64,000 bases of DNA from Tetrapyrgos nigripes (taxonomy: Eukaryota > Basidiomycota > Agaricomycetes > Agaricales > Campanellaceae). Each line of letters starts with the position of its first letter. The first letter of the stretch is position 1. The stretch covers positions 62,001 to 126,000 of the forward strand of contig JAACJM010000020.1 in assembly GCA_013368315.1 (NCBI GenBank), given 5' to 3'. Shown piece after piece: positions 54,455 to 64,000 of this stretch. A model generated the notes under the pieces. The model was not told the origin of the DNA and searched no databases. It saw nothing but the letters and a program-made list of their open reading frames with translations. A program made the position numbers and the translations under genes.

Positions 54455-56819
54455 GGCCGAATGAAATGAGGCTGAGTTCTTTACACTCTGTTTCTGCATG
54501 TGGCAGTGCATATTCATCCTGTCTCCTCCTGTGCTGTTGTTTCCAGTTTCCTCCTTGCCAATATCTGCACTTCTATTTCTTAACATGACTAATTATCTTG
54601 GCAGCATGTTGTTGAGGGGATTTTGAGACAAGGATTATAGGAGAATCACCCTGGGTATAATTTGCATGAAACAAATGAGGCGAGGCTCAGCAGTGCCGTA
54701 CATAAAGTAAATATTGTAGTATATGTAAACAAGACAAGAAAATGAAAATGGGAGAGGAGGGCGGGTAGCTCGAGAAATGGCTAGTGCTGCTAGACTCGTA
54801 AGTAAGAGTGAAAAGATGAAGAATGAATAGGACGAGTCTCTTGGGGGTATAAGTATGGGAATACTCAAAACAGGAGAAAGAAACACATATGAAGATAAAT
54901 TAGAAACATGCAGAAGGAAATTGGAGATGTGTATGAGAACTCAAAGACAAAACAAATTACTGAGACAAAGAGAGAAAGGATATGTGTGTGGGGAATGTGC
55001 AATGGACAGTCCTGGGGTCCTGTGTGAGAGGTATGGGTCATGGAGGCATACGAGATAAGCATGGACAACCCTGAGGTCCTGCACAAGGATGAAATCCAAG
55101 GTGGTACTTACAGTGATGATTAGATCTTTATAAAGTAGCTTTAAAATACTACCAAACATCATTGTCCAAATATCTTTGCGACTGGTAACAAAAGTTTCCA
55201 ATCTTAATCTTTCATTTTCATTGTCTTTTTTCCTGTTGATCTCTTTGTCTTGTTCTTTTTTGATTGCTTTCCTTTCTCTTTTGCTCTCTTTCATTTTTTG
55301 TTATCTTTCTCCCTCTCAATATTTCATCTTGTTCTTCATCCCTTGCTGTTTTTTCTTTGTTCTTCTGTTTTCCTCACGATTTCTTCTTCTACGTCTTGTT
55401 TTCTCTGCTAGCTCCTTTTCTTGTCTTCTCTCCTTTCCTCATGATTCTTTTGCCTTGCTCTTCTCTGCTCTTTTTTTTGACCTTTTAACTTTCAATTCAA
55501 GAATTTATATGTAATTGAACCAGCATAGGTATATGCTTACAGCCTTGTTTGTTTTATTTCTCGTCTCAATCTTCTTCGAATCAATCATTCACAAGGCTTG
55601 CTTCCCTTATTTCTCTCTTCCCTTCAATTTTAACTGAGTTTGCTCAAACATATATTACTTTTTCCTCTTCATATTCTGGTCTTTCAAATTCTTCAACTCT
55701 CTGGTCTGAACTTTACATAATGTTCCAGGCCGATGCCAAACAAATGTCTATTTAGGCTTTCACAGCAACACTGATCTCACAGTTCACTACCAGCATGCAT
55801 CTCCACATACTTTCTTCATTCTAGTACCTCTTGCATCAGCCAACTTTGGCTTTAAAGGCTCTATCTCTAGGCAGATTCTCTTCTGGAACCAGCATACCTA
55901 TGCCTGCTCCCAATGAGCCACTGCCAGCCAGGCTATACATTATAAGCCCACTTGATGGACTACCGATGGCTCAGCTTTTATTTTCTACCCTTACGCTCGG
56001 GATACTTAAACTTTTCTGGCACATAGTGTTCTCTCATAACCACCAGAAGTCATACCACGTATTGAAAAATCTGGGTGATGCCATCCCCTGTTTTACAGTG
56101 ATAGGTTTATTTGGTGCCCACTCCTATTCCTATTTTCTCTCCTGTGCTCGCAACTTCTCTCTTGCCATTGTCCCTACTAAATGATTTTTTTTATTCACCT
56201 AGGATTGTGAAACTCTGCCTATGATGCCAGCCTTCCTTGATTTTCTTGAGGGAGCCCAAAAACTTGAAGAGTTATCCCTTCTACATGCTGGCCCACTTCT
56301 TCCTGATAAATTCGACCACCCACTGTTTGTCATTCCTGTACTTATCAGATAACCATCATCTCAGGATGAGAACAGAATCTCACAAATTATTTTCCTCCCC
56401 AACCTTCACGAACTCAACCTAGGCTTCTTCTCTGAAAAGAGTTACATCACTCGCTTACTCTCCCATCTTTCAATTTCCCCAGAAACAAACATATACATGT
56501 GCAGAGGTGTAAGATCGTAACCTAAACCACTCTGGCAAATGTGCAAAGTATAACAACATGGTTTTCAACCATCAACCTGAAGTAACAGCAATCCTGAGTC
56601 CAATGCAGTGGAGAAATTGCAAAGGTGTTCAAAGAGGTGTGTACCTCTAAAGTGAGTTACTTGCATATTCAGGATGAATACATAGCTTCAAGGAAACAAG
56701 AACCATGTATGACATTCCATTGTTAGAAGAGGGATTATTACTACAGGAAGGAATAATTTATGTACCAGAGCCTGTGGCCTCGTACTTGCCACACATAGTG
56801 TTGGCCCACATCACTTTCA
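54455..56819. mobile_element. X-family element, copy 2 (uninterrupted)
   Basis: A 2.37-kb copy in the same orientation as copy 1 at 5609-10073. It starts GGCCGAATGAAATGAGGCTG and ends GGCCCACATCACTTTCA. It lacks the solo LTR (empty site near 54,790) and the E element (empty site near 55,885) present in copy 1. The CT-rich stretch lies at about 55,190-55,480. Many CG sites of copy 1 are TG or CA here, for example ACTCGCCACGCGTAG against ACTTGCCACACATAG near the right end. No transposition protein is recognisable. Confidence 0.75.
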
Positions 56820-56900
56820 TATAGTAAGCTAGCCTGACATAGTCTGGTTCAATGCTCAAGTGTGAGTGGGTGAGGTGGATGGGTTTAAAGTGGTATAGGT

Positions 56901-58230
56901 AAATCTGCAGACACCCCGTGCAGACACCCTGCAAGGCTGCAGACACCCTTCGCATAGCATTGTAGATTACTGTATAGGACTATATGTACCATACCATATA
57001 TATATGTGACCTACAGGATGATTTTAAAGTTGTGTATTAGCTGTACACAGAGTGTAAAAATCTTCAAAAAAAGGAGTATAAGCACAGCCACAGATTTTTT
57101 CCTGAAACATTCTTACAGATTTTCTCTATTCAAGATATCAGGAGAGTATCTATACATTCTCATGAGTGTATATCAATGTGAATTTGTAAAGCAAGGACAC
57201 TCAAGATGTCTCATAATGCTTTGAGATGCTTGCTACCTGCATTTCACTACTGATCTTTGAATATCCTATTATATCAAACAATTGGTAGTATTTGGCTCAT
57301 GTCTGAGCATGTTTCTACAAGATAATACATTATAATAACTTCAAGATAATTTGTACTCATTGTAATTTTTGGGAAGGGTGTCTGCAGGGTGTCTGCAGGG
57401 TGTCTGCATGTGCACAGCCACATGCAGACACCCTGCAGACACCCTGTAGACACCTTGCAGACACCTTAAGTAAAGGTAGATAGTCACATCAGACACTTGC
57501 TTGTGGCAGTTAATGACCCTGTAGTAGAAATAATACCAAGTTATTGCCGTTTTCGAAAAAAGTTCGCGCGCGCGTCACTTTGATTAATTTTCGAGTTTTT
57601 GGGCTCGATTTTGTGAGAGCTGCAGCTCGCTCATTTCCCCACCTTTGCCTTCATTTTTAGCACAAAACAACATTATTTCAGCGTCTCTAGGGTATGGTGT
57701 ACATAGCTAGACCTGTGATACACTTGTTGTCATACTCACTTTTCGGGCTCCCTCTACTGTATCTGAGCAAATGTGTGATATCTGCGGAGAGTACAGGCAA
57801 GCTAAGGCTGTCTAGCAAAGCCCAGGGAGTTTTATGCAGGGATATAGGAAGCAGCTAAAGTGAGAACAATGCCCTAGTCACAGATAATTGCAGCCCGCTA
57901 TTCCGCATGTCATCAACTTCTGCTTTGTTCCTCTACCACCATCATGGTTCGCAGCCAGCCACTTTCAGACGATCTGCGACACACTCTTATTTACCTAGGA
58001 CATCATCTACCTCTCTCCAAATCAGAAAGTGTCAGAGTCACAAGTCTGAGACTTAGGTATGTGCACGAATGGCCATCATTCTTGTTATTCATAGTAGGTA
58101 GAAGAAATGTGTGTACTATACAAGAAACTAACAAGAGCAATGATTTTGACAAGGTATGAGTCAGTAGTGATAAGAATCAGAGTGTCTGCAGGGTGTCTGC
58201 AGGGTGTCTGCAGGGGGTGTCTGCAGATTT
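56901..58230. mobile_element. DNA element with CTGCAGACACC iterons and TIRs
   Basis: Both outer ends read AAATCTGCAGACACCCC then, after one variable base, TGCAGACACCCTGCA, in inverted orientation (56901 and 58230 inward), ~32 bp with one mismatch. Within and next to the ends the undecamer CTGCAGACACC is repeated three to four times. In the middle, 57376-57412 and 57419-57455 form a 37-bp-arm hairpin of the same iterons with a 6-bp loop. The element is therefore symmetric: outer ends AAATCTGCAG, inner ends CACATGCAG. It may be one element with an internal palindrome or two elements head to head. No target duplication is clear. Confidence 0.7.
57944..58159 (+). CDS. Short HTH-like protein or transposase N-terminus fragment
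   Basis: A 71-codon frame, MVRSQPLSDDLRHTLIYLGH, near the right end of the iteron element. The start LSDDLRHTLIYLGH…LSKSES resembles the N-terminal helix-turn-helix of IS630/Tc1-type fungal transposases. No DDE core follows, so it would be a deletion remnant. This assignment is weak and rests on a few residues and the location inside a TIR element. Confidence 0.3.
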   Translation: MVRSQPLSDDLRHTLIYLGHHLPLSKSESVRVTSLRLRYVHEWPSFLLFIVGRRNVCTIQETNKSNDFDKV

Positions 58231-58242
58231 CTGATACCCGGG

Positions 58243-58418
58243 TTTAAAGCAAAGCACGAGTAGGTAGCGAAGGGGAACGAGGACTCTGAGGTGGCTGGGC
58301 ACTCAGAATGGTCTTTGGACTCGTGCAATGTGCTGGCGGTACCAACGAAAGAGGAAGGTACCACATCACGTGAGTCCAAAGACCTCTATCTGCCTCGCCC
58401 TCTTCAAGGACACATCAG
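58243..58418. repeat. ~180-bp hairpin-forming repeat, copy 1
   Basis: It matches 62935-63112 at high identity, sharing AGCACGAGTAGGTAGCGAAG, GGGGAACGAGGACTCTGAGG, AATGTGCTGGCGGTAC and CTCTATCTGCCTCGCCCTCT. It contains an inverted pair GTCTTTGGACTC … GAGTCCAAAGAC about 70 bp apart. A minus-strand frame (SECPATSESSFPFATYSCF) stays open in both copies but is short. Confidence 0.75.
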
Positions 58419-58419
58419 A

Positions 58420-58590
58420 TCAACAATCTTCAGATGTACTCCAATGTGTTTATATTCTTTGGAGTGTTGGAAAGAGTTAGACTCTTTCCTATGTGTTAAT
58501 TTGGTATAGAAAAGTATATGGATATGGGCTAAGGTCGTAGACCTTGGGCCCTGACAAGAACCATCTCTGGCATATTCACGATTGGCTGTG
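58420..58590. repeat. Dispersed ~170-bp repeat, copy 2
   Basis: Second copy of 53955-54130 in the same orientation. It directly follows the 180-bp hairpin repeat. It ends at ATTCACGATTGGCTGTGA in both copies. Confidence 0.7.
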
Positions 58591-60899
58591 ATACCCATTT
58601 ATGAAGAAGCGAGCGACACATCCAGCGAATAGTGGATACCCAGAGAGGAAGGAGCTCATCAAATGTAGAGTGTGCAGAAGTAATGAAGGTCAGGGAAATG
58701 TTGATGAGATGAGGGATGTTCAGAAAATATGGTCAGTGGGTGTGCTTCAAAAATGTGGGTCCATATTAGTATGAATGAGTATTCTTGATGCTGAATGGTC
58801 ACTTGGGGAGTCATGATCTCAAAGAGTTCATGTTTGGGTTGGATTCTAACAAGATTCTGTAGGAGGCAGAAAGGATGTACGTGTAGAGTGTGTGCTATGA
58901 AATAAGTCAAGATAAAACACGTTGGAATGTTTGAAAATGACAGGTGTGATGTGTGTGTGTGCACTAAAGGTGCAGATGTGGAGAAAACAGGGAAGTTTGC
59001 CATTAATATGATTTGAAGGGTGGTTAACCTGCCATTGGTAATTGGAAAGGTTGATGACTGGATGGAGGAAGTAGGGGGAAAATGGGTGGAGCTGAATGCT
59101 CATGAAACGAGATAAATGGTGTTGATTGAAGGGTGACTAGTTGTGAATCCAATCACGGGTGCCAAGAGGTGTAGAACTGTCAGAGTGGCGTTAGTTGTAG
59201 TATAGTTATAAAATTTGAATACCATAGATATACTTAGTGCAGAGGTGAGTCAGATGGTTGATTCTGAATGGGTAAGCTGCACAATGGTTGTGCAAATAGC
59301 TGCCTGAATCAGCATCTGAACCTGAACAACTGAACAGTTGCAAAATGCATGGTGCAATGTGAAGGTCCTGTTCAGGTTGTAGGTGAATGGCCAGATGGGA
59401 TGAGAGAACAACTTAGCCAATGGCACAAATGGGCAGGAATGAGAGTGATAACAATGGGGAGACTTTAAGAGTCAAAAGGAAATATATATATTGTGGGTGT
59501 AGTATGGTTGTATGGACTCTCAATACTCTTGTAGGAGGCACTCAGGTTGTAGTGATCAACACAGTGACCCACATAGGTTATATTAATTTCCAGATGTCGA
59601 TGACATGCGTCACGTCGGGGTCAATGGTATCGGTTTAGCAGGTGTACTTAAGGTTGCGAGAACTGAGAGGTAGAAAATCATGCAGACAGTTAGTGTGTCA
59701 GGAAAAGTGAAGTGGAGACTACAGTGGCACCGGTGGAGTCGTCAACTGTGATTCAGGTGAGTAGGACAATTTGTTGCTGAAAATCCATCAGTGTCTGTCA
59801 ATTTGGGTGATGCCAAGTTGACACCAAGTGTGTGTGACCTGTTGAGAAGGTTTGGTAGGTAGTATTGGTATTAAGGTAGTGCTACTTTGAAATTTGGACG
59901 TGGAATCTCATGAACAGTGTGATAGCATGCAAGACATCTAGAGTGAGTGGTCTCAGATTATGCATGAGTAGGTGAGTATACCAAGGTCAGGGAGATGAGT
60001 AGAAAGGGCAAATAGGCAGTGTGGGTAGGATAAGATTGTGGTATTGGGAGACAGAGAAGAGGAAAGTAGGTGGCACTGATTGTGGAAAGGGAAGGGAAAA
60101 TCAGAAAGAAAGTTGAAATGTAGGAGATCTTTGTCACATGGCAACACATGCAGTGATGATGATAGCCTGGACAACCAACAAAATTGGAGGAGTGTTTGAG
60201 AGGTATCTGGGCTGTATGATGTAGAGGTGTGAGTAAAACCCAATTGTTGAAGAGGGGTGAAACTGAGGTGTAGATCCCAGAATCAGTGAGTCCAAATAAT
60301 GAGAATATTGAACAGATGATTATAGTCATGAAATAGATTCTGCATTGAGGTGTATAGAGTGATGTACCATAGGGATACACATAAGTGCATCGATGTAGGA
60401 ATACACGAAGATGTGTTGATGTAGAAATATGTACACTAAGGTGTGCCAATATAGAAGATGTAAGTAGGTCCGTCGATGTAGGAATATGTGTAGGTGGATC
60501 ACTGGTTGGTCAAGAGTGTGGAGGGGAGGTGATGTAGGGCAGTAAGGAAGTGAAGAACAGTAAGGTGCAAGGAAGTGAAATGGGCATGACAGTGTGGTAA
60601 AGGCACTTAGTAATGGGAGTTGGCATTGTACAAGTCAGCATAGGTGGATATAATTGTAGTAGGTAGAGTGCAGGACACATGGCCGAGCTACAGAGAAGAG
60701 AAGGAAAGGGAAGTTGAAAAGGGGTGAATGATGCAGAAGGGGTGACACAGATGCATAGAGGATAGGACGATGGGCTATGAGACACCCAAGGCCATAATAC
60801 AATGGTGGTAGAAAGAGTGGTGCTTACTCATGGGCACATAGTCTGTAGAGTGTTGTAGGATCCACACAGACATATGTGGAGTATATGGGTAGAACAGGG
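58591..60899. other. No supported gene
   Basis: G/T-rich sequence on the plus strand. The minus-strand open frames are low-complexity (His/Pro/Ser/Leu-rich) and come from composition. Towards 60,350-60,900 short GTAGGAATA/GTGGTAGA themes begin to repeat irregularly. Nothing else is recognised. Confidence 0.4.
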
Positions 60900-62300
60900 C
60901 AGTGGGTGCTTTGTAAGGTAAAGATGTATTAACGAAGATACAAAGGTAGTAGATGTTTGTGGGAGAGGGTGTCTGTCAATATAATGAGTGGTAGAAGGTC
61001 ATGTATGTGTGGATGCATAGGTAGTAGAATGGAAAAGGGTAGATGATCGGAGCCGATAGTGGGTGTCAGCAAATGAGCAGTAGGTCAGATACACAAAGAT
61101 GCATAGGTAGTAAAATAGAAAGAGATGCTTGTGGGCGTGTAGTAGTATGTACATGCTAGAATAGTGGTGGAATGCTCATGGTTGTGTGAGAGGAGGGTGT
61201 TCGTGACATGTAGATGCATCAGTAGTAAAAGTGGTAGGTACTAATAGAGGTGGAGTAGTAGTGAAATAGTGAATGCATATATTGATAGAAACAGTGGTAG
61301 ATATTTGTGAGGGGTAGAGGGAGTGGGTGATGTTGGCAGCGGCAATAGACAGTATGGTAGACACTTGTAGTGTAATGATGCATGGTAGGTGTTCAGGGTA
61401 GTGGAAAATGAGAGGTGGGTGCTCGAGGTAGCAGAAAAGGGCAGGAGACACTTGTGGTGGAGTGTTGAGCAGTGGATGCTCATTGTAAATATTGAGCAGG
61501 CTCATGGTAGGGCATTTAAGTGGGAGGTGCTCAGTGTAGTAGAATCACAAGTGGTAGGTACTCGGTGTAGCAGAATGAGCAGTAGAAGCCTGTGGTAGAA
61601 GGTTGAGCAGTGGGTGCTCAGGGTAGTAGAGAGATGAGTGATAGATGCTCAGTGTTGTAGAATGATGAGTGTAGGTGCTCAATGTAGCTGAACAACGAGC
61701 ATGGATGCTTGGTGTGACTGAATGAGCATAGATGCCCGTGGTAGAAGGTTGAGTATGCTCACGATAGGTAGAGTGTTGGATAGTAGATGAGTGTAGATGC
61801 TCGTGGTAGAAGGTTGAGTAGGCTCATGGTAGGTGGAATGTTGAACAGTAGTGAGTGTAGATGCTCGTGGTAGGTAGGAATGTTGAACAGTAGAGTGAGC
61901 ATAGATGCTCATGGTAGAAAGTTGTGTAGGCTCATGGTAGAATGTTGAATGGCAGAATGAGCATAGATGGTCGTGGTAGAAGGTTGAGATGGTAGAAAGG
62001 TAAATGGTAGAATGAGCACAGCTGCTAGTGGTAGAAGGCTGAGTAGGCTCATGGTAGTGTGTTGAAACAGTAGATGACCATGTGGTAGAAGTGGTGGTAG
62101 ATGGTTGGGTGGGAGGTGTAGAAGGAGCAGCTTGTAGAGGCAGTATTGTTCTAGTGGAATGAGCTATAAAAGTTCATGGCAGTAGAGGGAGTGGTAGATA
62201 TGCTTGTGACTGGGTAACGTGAAGTGGATATGTTTTGCATATCTGATAGTGGAGAGTAGTGATGCTTGTCACAGTAGAGGGGGCAATATATGTGTTTACG
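60900..62300. repeat. Degenerate G/T-rich minisatellite
   Basis: Themes such as GTGTAGATGCTCGTGGTAGA, AGGTTGAGTAGGCTCATGGT and GTAGAATGAGCATAGATG recur many times with irregular spacing, best preserved at about 61,680-62,060. Copies are strongly diverged. The minus-strand open frames here (H/P/T/S-rich) are by-products of the repeat. Confidence 0.6.
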
Positions 62301-62934
62301 ACTGAGTAGCGTGGGGGGAGAGGCAGTTCTCAATTTGACGATGAAGAGAAAGTGGCCGGTGCACCAATGTTGGTTGGGGTGTCAACATGAGGGAGGGAAT
62401 GGAACAGCATGAGGGATTTGGTATGTGGGAAGACCAGTGGTTGATAAACGAATGGCCAGTTTGGTGCTCGCTCAACAGAGAGGGGAGGCATAGATGTAGG
62501 GATGTGTTGACGTAAAAGTGATTGAGGTAAATGATGGTTAAATGTAAAATTGGAGGCAATTGAGAAAACTGTTAATGCTGACAATGCAACGTGTGGAGTG
62601 AGGATGCATACCAAGTAGTCATTTGGATTCTTTCTGGTCACTACCTCACTCCCTACCAACCTCTCTTCATCCTCCTGCAGTGGTCTTCTTAGCTTTGATT
62701 GTACTCGTTGCCCTCCATAGATTACTCACTGATGAGACAGATCCTCTGGGACGTGGTTGAGGATGAAAAGGGTTTGATGATTTGTCTAGAGATCCGAGGT
62801 CCACATGGATGCGAAAGTATACTGGTCTGAGCATCTGGGACTCAGGTAAAGGTGGTACATGCTTGCAGGAAGTGGTAGTGCAAATTCCAAATATTAGACC
62901 AAGAGATATGCTATTCCTGAGTGTAGATTTTAAA
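62301..62934. other. No supported gene
   Basis: The minus-strand frames of about 90-110 codons at 62296-62659 are unrecognised and lack splice or family support. Confidence 0.35.
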
Positions 62935-63112
62935 GTGAAGCACGAGTAGGTAGCGAAGGGGAACGAGGACTCTGAGGCAGCTGGGCACTCAGAGTGGTCT
63001 TTGGACTCATGCAATGTGCTGGCGGTACTGAGGAAAGAGGAAGGTACCGCATCACATGAGTCCAAAGACCTCTATCTGCCTCGCCCTCTTTGAGGACACA
63101 TCAGATCAACAA
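62935..63112. repeat. ~180-bp hairpin-forming repeat, copy 2
   Basis: Second copy of 58243-58418 in the same orientation. Differences are mostly C/T and G/A, and the inverted GTCTTTGGACTC…GAGTCCAAAGAC pair is kept. The repeat stops at ACATCAGATCAACAAT in both copies. Confidence 0.75.
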
Positions 63113-63725
63113 TTATTGTTAGTAACCAGCCCCTATCTTATGTAGATGGCTGCCTCAAGGGTTCTTTGTTCTCGGTTATCTTCAGTTACTAACTACCAGA
63201 AATGTGGGCCCATATATGGTGGCAAGTACAAGCCCGAAAATTAGCAAATGGTGGCTATACTATATTGTTTTGAGCTTATGAACAGGGATAGGAGCCAAAC
63301 ATGCCAAGATATTTGAAGACACATGGTGGTATTTGTAGGCGGAGGGTTTGTGACACATCATTAGGTATGGTCAAAGTGTGGGGAAAAAATCCATTGATCC
63401 TTGTTGGTTTTATTTGAAGCAAAGTTCAGCAAGGTCATCCTAAATGACTTACAAGATGTAGTATTTCTAATTTCTCTCCTCTTTTACTTCCTTCCTTTTC
63501 TGTCACATGTGGCAAGACGGACCTCATCTATGAACTGCCTTTTCTAGGTCACTTGTTCTTTCTTTTATCTCTGCTTTGGTCATATACTTAGTGTACTCAT
63601 AGCCACAGTAACCTCAGCTTCATATCACTGAGGTTAGTACTTATTCATACTTATTCTTCTATTTAGTCTTACTTACACAACATACAGCAAAGTCTTTTGT
63701 ATTAGACTCCAAAGAGAAAACCACA
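63113..63725. other. No supported gene
   Basis: About 600 bp, partly pyrimidine-rich, with no recognised feature. Confidence 0.35.
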
Positions 63726-63990
63726 AGAAGGCTCATAAAGCAAATGATTAACAAGGTCACAAGCCAGAGAGCCAGAGGGCCAGATGGTGGCTGTGTGGAT
63801 GCAGAATGTACAAACAGAAAGCAAATAAAAATGGTCAATTAACAAGGCTACAAAAACCTGGTGGCTGTGTGATGCAGAATGTACAAACAGAATGCAAACA
63901 GAAAATGTTTGATTAATGAGGCCAAAAGCCAGAGAAGCAGATAGTGGCTGTGTGGATGTGGAACGTACAAACAGGATATATAAGGCTGGA
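63726..63990. repeat. Short tandem array, about three ~80-bp units
   Basis: GTGGCTGTGTGGATGCAGAA-type blocks followed by TGTACAAACAG occur near 63,786, 63,860 and 63,945, each preceded by ATTAACAAGG/ATTAATGAGG and a CAAAAGCC or CACAAGCC block. A TATATAAGG sequence follows at about 63,977. This could be an LTR or promoter with upstream repeats that continues beyond the window. Confidence 0.6.
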
Positions 63991-64000
63991 CAGATATCGT

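Noticed and set aside
60510..62659. Many minus-strand H/P/T/S-rich frames of 70-110 codons
   Set aside because: They arise from the G/T-rich degenerate minisatellite and change with the repeat; no conserved protein features.

Overview
The window looks like chromosomal DNA from a filamentous basidiomycete fungus, most likely an agaricomycete with a repeat-rich genome. The evidence is genes with many short GT-AG introns of about 45-80 bp, a KDZ (Kyakuja-Dileera-Zisupton) transposase of the type known from mushrooms, Ty1/copia and gypsy retroelements, a fungal LINE, and families expanded in such genomes (P450s, type-B carboxylesterases, MFS and ABC transporters). The species cannot be named from sequence alone.

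Layout. 1-5,100: gene-poor, with tandem repeats, a short-motif cluster and a duplicated 135-bp module. 5,165-11,236: one type-B carboxylesterase gene on the minus strand, split by nested insertions: an X-family element that itself carries a solo LTR and a 1.2-kb E element, plus a further solo LTR in an exon. 11,237-11,770: an LTR-like/TIR segment. 11,771-18,863: a full-length minus-strand copia element with ~96% identical LTRs, no target duplication and several frameshifts. 18,868-19,812: an orphan piece of an ABCC-type transporter. 20,064-21,615: an apparently intact ACR3 arsenite-efflux gene, with a divergent, truncated unknown gene at 21,889. 22,750-35,030: mostly repeats (four copies of a 1.65-1.9 kb R family, a decayed LINE, solo LTRs, a MITE, a tRNA-like unit) and remnants of one unknown gene. 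35,658-39,565: a decayed KDZ transposase that keeps its catalytic motifs. 39,790-42,785: a gypsy-like gag split by an R insertion. 43,081-43,230: a near-perfect 30-bp minisatellite.

45,028-47,314: an apparently functional monocarboxylate-type MFS transporter. One of its introns is an ~89% identical copy of part of its own last coding exon. 47,479-53,072: two tandem P450 pseudogenes separated by a 150-bp MITE. 53,500-53,760: an MFS transporter tail. 54,455-56,819: a second X element lacking the nested insertions, which serves as an empty-site reference. 56,901-58,230: a TIR element built from CTGCAGACACC iterons. The rest is G/T-rich minisatellite and repeat DNA up to a short tandem array at the right edge.

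Overall, two genes look functional (ACR3 and the MFS transporter) in a transposon graveyard. Differences between repeat copies are enriched for CpG to TpG/CpA changes, suggesting methylation-linked decay. The best candidates for something new are the intron derived from an exon, the iteron-ended DNA element, and the X family, whose conserved end recurs four times, twice in the same gene.
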